Below the pieces are notes generated by a model. That model saw only the letters and a program-made list of their open reading frames with translations, did not search any database and was not told where the DNA came from. From contig JANWHL010000279.1 in the NCBI GenBank assembly GCA_025450405.1, positions 1 to 6,706 on the forward strand: DNA of 6,706 nt, given 5' to 3'. This DNA comes from Ktedonobacterales bacterium. Lineage in GTDB: Bacteria; Chloroflexota; Ktedonobacteria; Ktedonobacterales; JADMIN01. Position 1 is the first letter of the stretch. The number at the start of each line of letters is the position of its first letter. Below are positions 4,495-6,706 of this stretch, piece by piece. Both the position numbers and the translations under genes were made by a program.

Positions 4495-6706
4495 TCACCC
4501 CACCGGCAGCGCGAACCAGAACGTCGAACCGCGCCCCGGCGCGCTCCGCACCCCCACCTGACCCTGGTGGCGCTCGATGATCGTCCGGCAGATGTGCAGC
4601 CCCAAACCCAGCCCCATGCCGGCGCCGGGGTTAGCCTGAATGTCTGGCGCGCGGTGGTAGCGGTCCCACACCCGCAGCCGTTCCTCGGCCGGCAGCCCCG
4701 GTCCCTCGTCCCGGACCGAGACCCGTGCCAGACCCTCCCGCGCCGCGACCCGAACGCGCACCGGCTGATCTTCCGGAGAGTATTTGAGCGCGTTGGTCAG
4801 ATAGTTCGTCACCACCTGGCGGATGCGATCCCCGTCCGCCACGATCGGGATGGCCGCCATCCCTCCGTGTTCCAGCCGGATCGCGCGCGCGGGGGCAATC
4901 TGCCGCTGCTCGTCGACGGCCTCGCGCACGATCGCCGCGAGATCGCACGGCTCCGGCCGGAATTCCAGCCGCCCCGCGCGGATGCGCGACACGTCCAGCA
5001 GGTCCGCCACCAGCCGGCTCAGCCGCTCGATGCTGTCCTCAGCCGCCGCCATCAGTCCCACCATCGCGTCCAGTTGCTCGCCGACCAGCTCCGCGGCTCC
5101 CGTCGCCACGCCACCAGCGCGCGCCAGCAGGTTATCCCGCAGCGTCTGGAGGCGCAGCGTCGCCAGCCCCACATTCAGAATCCCGCTCGTCACCGGCGTC
5201 TTCAGCTCGTGAGCCGCGATGCCCAGGAACTCGTCCATCCGCCGGTTCGCCTCGCGCAGCGCCAGCGCGCTGCCGCGCGCCTCTTCGCGTTCGCGCAGCA
5301 GCCGCTCGCGTTCCAGCACCAGCGCCGCCAGCCGCGCCACCCCTCCCGCCAGCGCCAGCTCATCCGGCGCCGCCACGTGCGCCTCGCGCCCGAAATCCAA
5401 GGTCACGGTGCCCACCAGCTGATGGCCGAGCATCATCGGCACGATCAGCACTGAGCGCCAGCCGAGCGGATTCGGCCAGCGATCGATCGGCGGCGTCGAG
5501 CGGTCTAACGGGACTGGCTCTCCGGCATGCAGGCGATTGATGATCGCTGGGGAGAGAAAATCCCCGAGATGCCGCTCCCCGGGCCATCGCGACTGATATC
5601 CCCGCCGCTCCTCGTCGGGCATGGGACCGGTCGCCGCCACGGTCGCCAGCACCTCATCGCTCGGCCCCAACGGCACGATGGTCACGCGCTCGCAGCTCAG
5701 GACGGTCGCGGTCAGGTTGGCCAAGCGCCGCGCCACCATGGCCAGTGTCGCATCCCCCTCGTCCACGGCATCCGGATGCCCGGCGACCAACGTCTCGGCC
5801 ATCGCCAACAGCGCCGCGAGCGCCTCGCGCGTGCGCCGTTCCTCGCGCCGCCGCTCCGTCACATCGCGCCCGATCAACACGCCGCCGATGACGGACCCGT
5901 CGGAGGCGAGAATCGGGGCGCCACTGGCGTTTACCACGGTCTCCTGTCCGTCTTGAGCGCGCATCACGAGATCGGCGGCACTGTCCCCCCGGAGCACCTC
6001 GCCGCGCAAGACCCGCTCGGTGGGACGGCGCTCGTCCGGAAACGGCTTGCCCTCTTCGTCCAGGTAGGCGAACCAACTGTCGCGCTGCTCCAGGGTGCGC
6101 GCGGCACCCACTGGATCGTGCCCGCCGAACATCGCGGCGTCGGTGGCGTTGGTGTGCAGGATCCGGCCGTCGCGGTCGAAGACAATGACGCCGTCGGCCA
6201 TCGATTCGATGATGGCCGCGAGCTCGCGCGCCCGCGCCTCGGCCTCCGCCGCGGCCGCCTCCGCCAGACGTTCCAGGCGCCGCCGCTCCGTCACATCCCG
6301 CGCCACCACCACCCCGCCCACGATCGCCCCCGCCGCGTCGCGTACCGGCGCGCCGCTCATGCTCAGCGGCACATCATGGCCATCCAGCGCCCGCAATGTC
6401 ACCTCCGCCACACTCGCTCCCGCGAGCACCTCGCCCCGCAGGACCCGATTCGGCGGCCACAGCTCCTGGGGAAGCGGCTCCCCCCGCTCGTCGCGCGCCG
6501 CCATCCGGCGCCACCGCTCGGCCACTGGGAGCGCGGAAAATCCTGGCTCCTGATCGAGCGCAAAGATCGCACGAACCGCCGGGTTCGCATAGATGAGCGC
6601 TCCCTCGCGATCCAGGACCGCCACGCCGTCCGCCATCGTCTCCACCACGGCCTCCAGCTGGCGCGCAAGTTCAGCGGCGTCCCGCGCCTCCGTGCCTCGT
6701 GCCTCC
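4495..6706 (-). CDS. Multi-sensor histidine kinase (PAS-PAS-GAF-HisKA-HATPase), 5' end missing
   Basis: The frame stays open through the right edge. The GTG at 6648 is not the true start, because upstream codons read EARGTEARDAAELARQLEAVV, a helical linker like the one between the two PAS domains. Counting 6648 as residue 1, PAS1 spans about 1-117 and PAS2 about 145-262, each ending in RDVTERRR. GAF lies at about 285-445. A coiled linker (LERERLLREREEARGSALALREANRRMDEF) leads to HisKA, with phospho-acceptor His480 in AAHELKTP (codon 5209-5211). HATPase follows, with Asn619 in the N box (NYLTNALKYSP), Asp647 in RDEGPGLP and the GMGLGLGLH lid. All catalytic motifs are intact. No membrane segment is visible, so this part is cytosolic. 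It would autophosphorylate and pass phosphate to a response regulator, which is not in the window. PAS domain ligands cannot be told. The DHp hairpin is longer than usual. Confidence 0.95.
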   Translation of the reverse strand, partial: EARGTEARDAAELARQLEAVVETMADGVAVLDREGALIYANPAVRAIFALDQEPGFSALPVAERWRRMAARDERGEPLPQELWPPNRVLRGEVLAGASVAEVTLRALDGHDVPLSMSGAPVRDAAGAIVGGVVVARDVTERRRLERLAEAAAAEAEARARELAAIIESMADGVIVFDRDGRILHTNATDAAMFGGHDPVGAARTLEQRDSWFAYLDEEGKPFPDERRPTERVLRGEVLRGDSAADLVMRAQDGQETVVNASGAPILASDGSVIGGVLIGRDVTERRREERRTREALAALLAMAETLVAGHPDAVDEGDATLAMVARRLANLTATVLSCERVTIVPLGPSDEVLATVAATGPMPDEERRGYQSRWPGERHLGDFLSPAIINRLHAGEPVPLDRSTPPIDRWPNPLGWRSVLIVPMMLGHQLVGTVTLDFGREAHVAAPDELALAGGVARLAALVLERERLLREREEARGSALALREANRRMDEFLGIAAHELKTPVTSGILNVGLATLRLQTLRDNLLARAGGVATGAAELVGEQLDAMVGLMAAAEDSIERLSRLVADLLDVSRIRAGRLEFRPEPCDLAAIVREAVDEQRQIAPARAIRLEHGGMAAIPIVADGDRIRQVVTNYLTNALKYSPEDQPVRVRVAAREGLARVSVRDEGPGLPAEERLRVWDRYHRAPDIQANPGAGMGLGLGLHICRTIIERHQGQVGVRSAPGRGSTFWFALPVG

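Noticed and set aside
4192..5454. A 420-codon + strand frame opposite the cellulase start and kinase
   Set aside because: It crosses the intergenic region and has Arg/Gln/His-rich sequence without domains. The kinase motifs on the other strand explain the region.

Overview
This is a GC-rich (roughly two-thirds G+C) bacterial window with four protein-coding genes and two informative intergenic stretches. Three observations point to a high-GC, free-living, possibly thermophilic heterotroph. The first is an Acidothermus E1-like GH5 cellulase. The second is a multi-PAS/GAF soluble-type histidine kinase. The third is intergenic palindromic sequence of the 'CCTCACCCCCAGCCCCC' type. I favour Chloroflexota (Thermomicrobia-like) over Actinomycetota, but this is an impression from gene style and repeats, not proof.

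Layout from left to right: (1) the 3' part of an S9 family serine peptidase on the + strand, entering from the left edge and ending at 1421; (2) an FAD-dependent amine/amino-acid oxidase-like protein on the - strand (1418-2767), whose stop codon overlaps the peptidase stop by 4 bp in a tail-to-tail arrangement; (3) a 297-bp non-coding stretch (2768-3064) with three diverged direct-repeat copies and a run of hairpin-forming inverted repeats; (4) a GH5 endoglucanase with an N-terminal lipoprotein-like signal on the - strand (3065-4378, possibly starting at 4420); (5) a 116-bp, AT-richer leader (4379-4494) with an inverted repeat that could mask the cellulase ribosome binding site; (6) a PAS-PAS-GAF-HisKA-HATPase histidine kinase on the - strand, running off the right edge.

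The three - strand genes could be read kinase, then cellulase, then oxidoreductase. However, the 116-bp and 297-bp gaps, each with its own structure, argue for separate transcription units rather than a tight operon. No response regulator is visible. The peptidase (oligopeptide breakdown) and cellulase (extracellular glucan hydrolysis) suit a saprotrophic life, and the oxidase fits amino-acid or amine catabolism, but nothing here ties the four into one pathway.

I did not find a clearly new biological system. The items most worth a second look are non-coding: the repeat array whose last copy supplies the oxidoreductase ribosome binding site, the hairpin cluster behind the cellulase, and the possible RBS-masking hairpin in the cellulase leader. 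Among the proteins, the loss of disulfide positions in the E1-like cellulase and the lengthened kinase dimerisation hairpin stand out.
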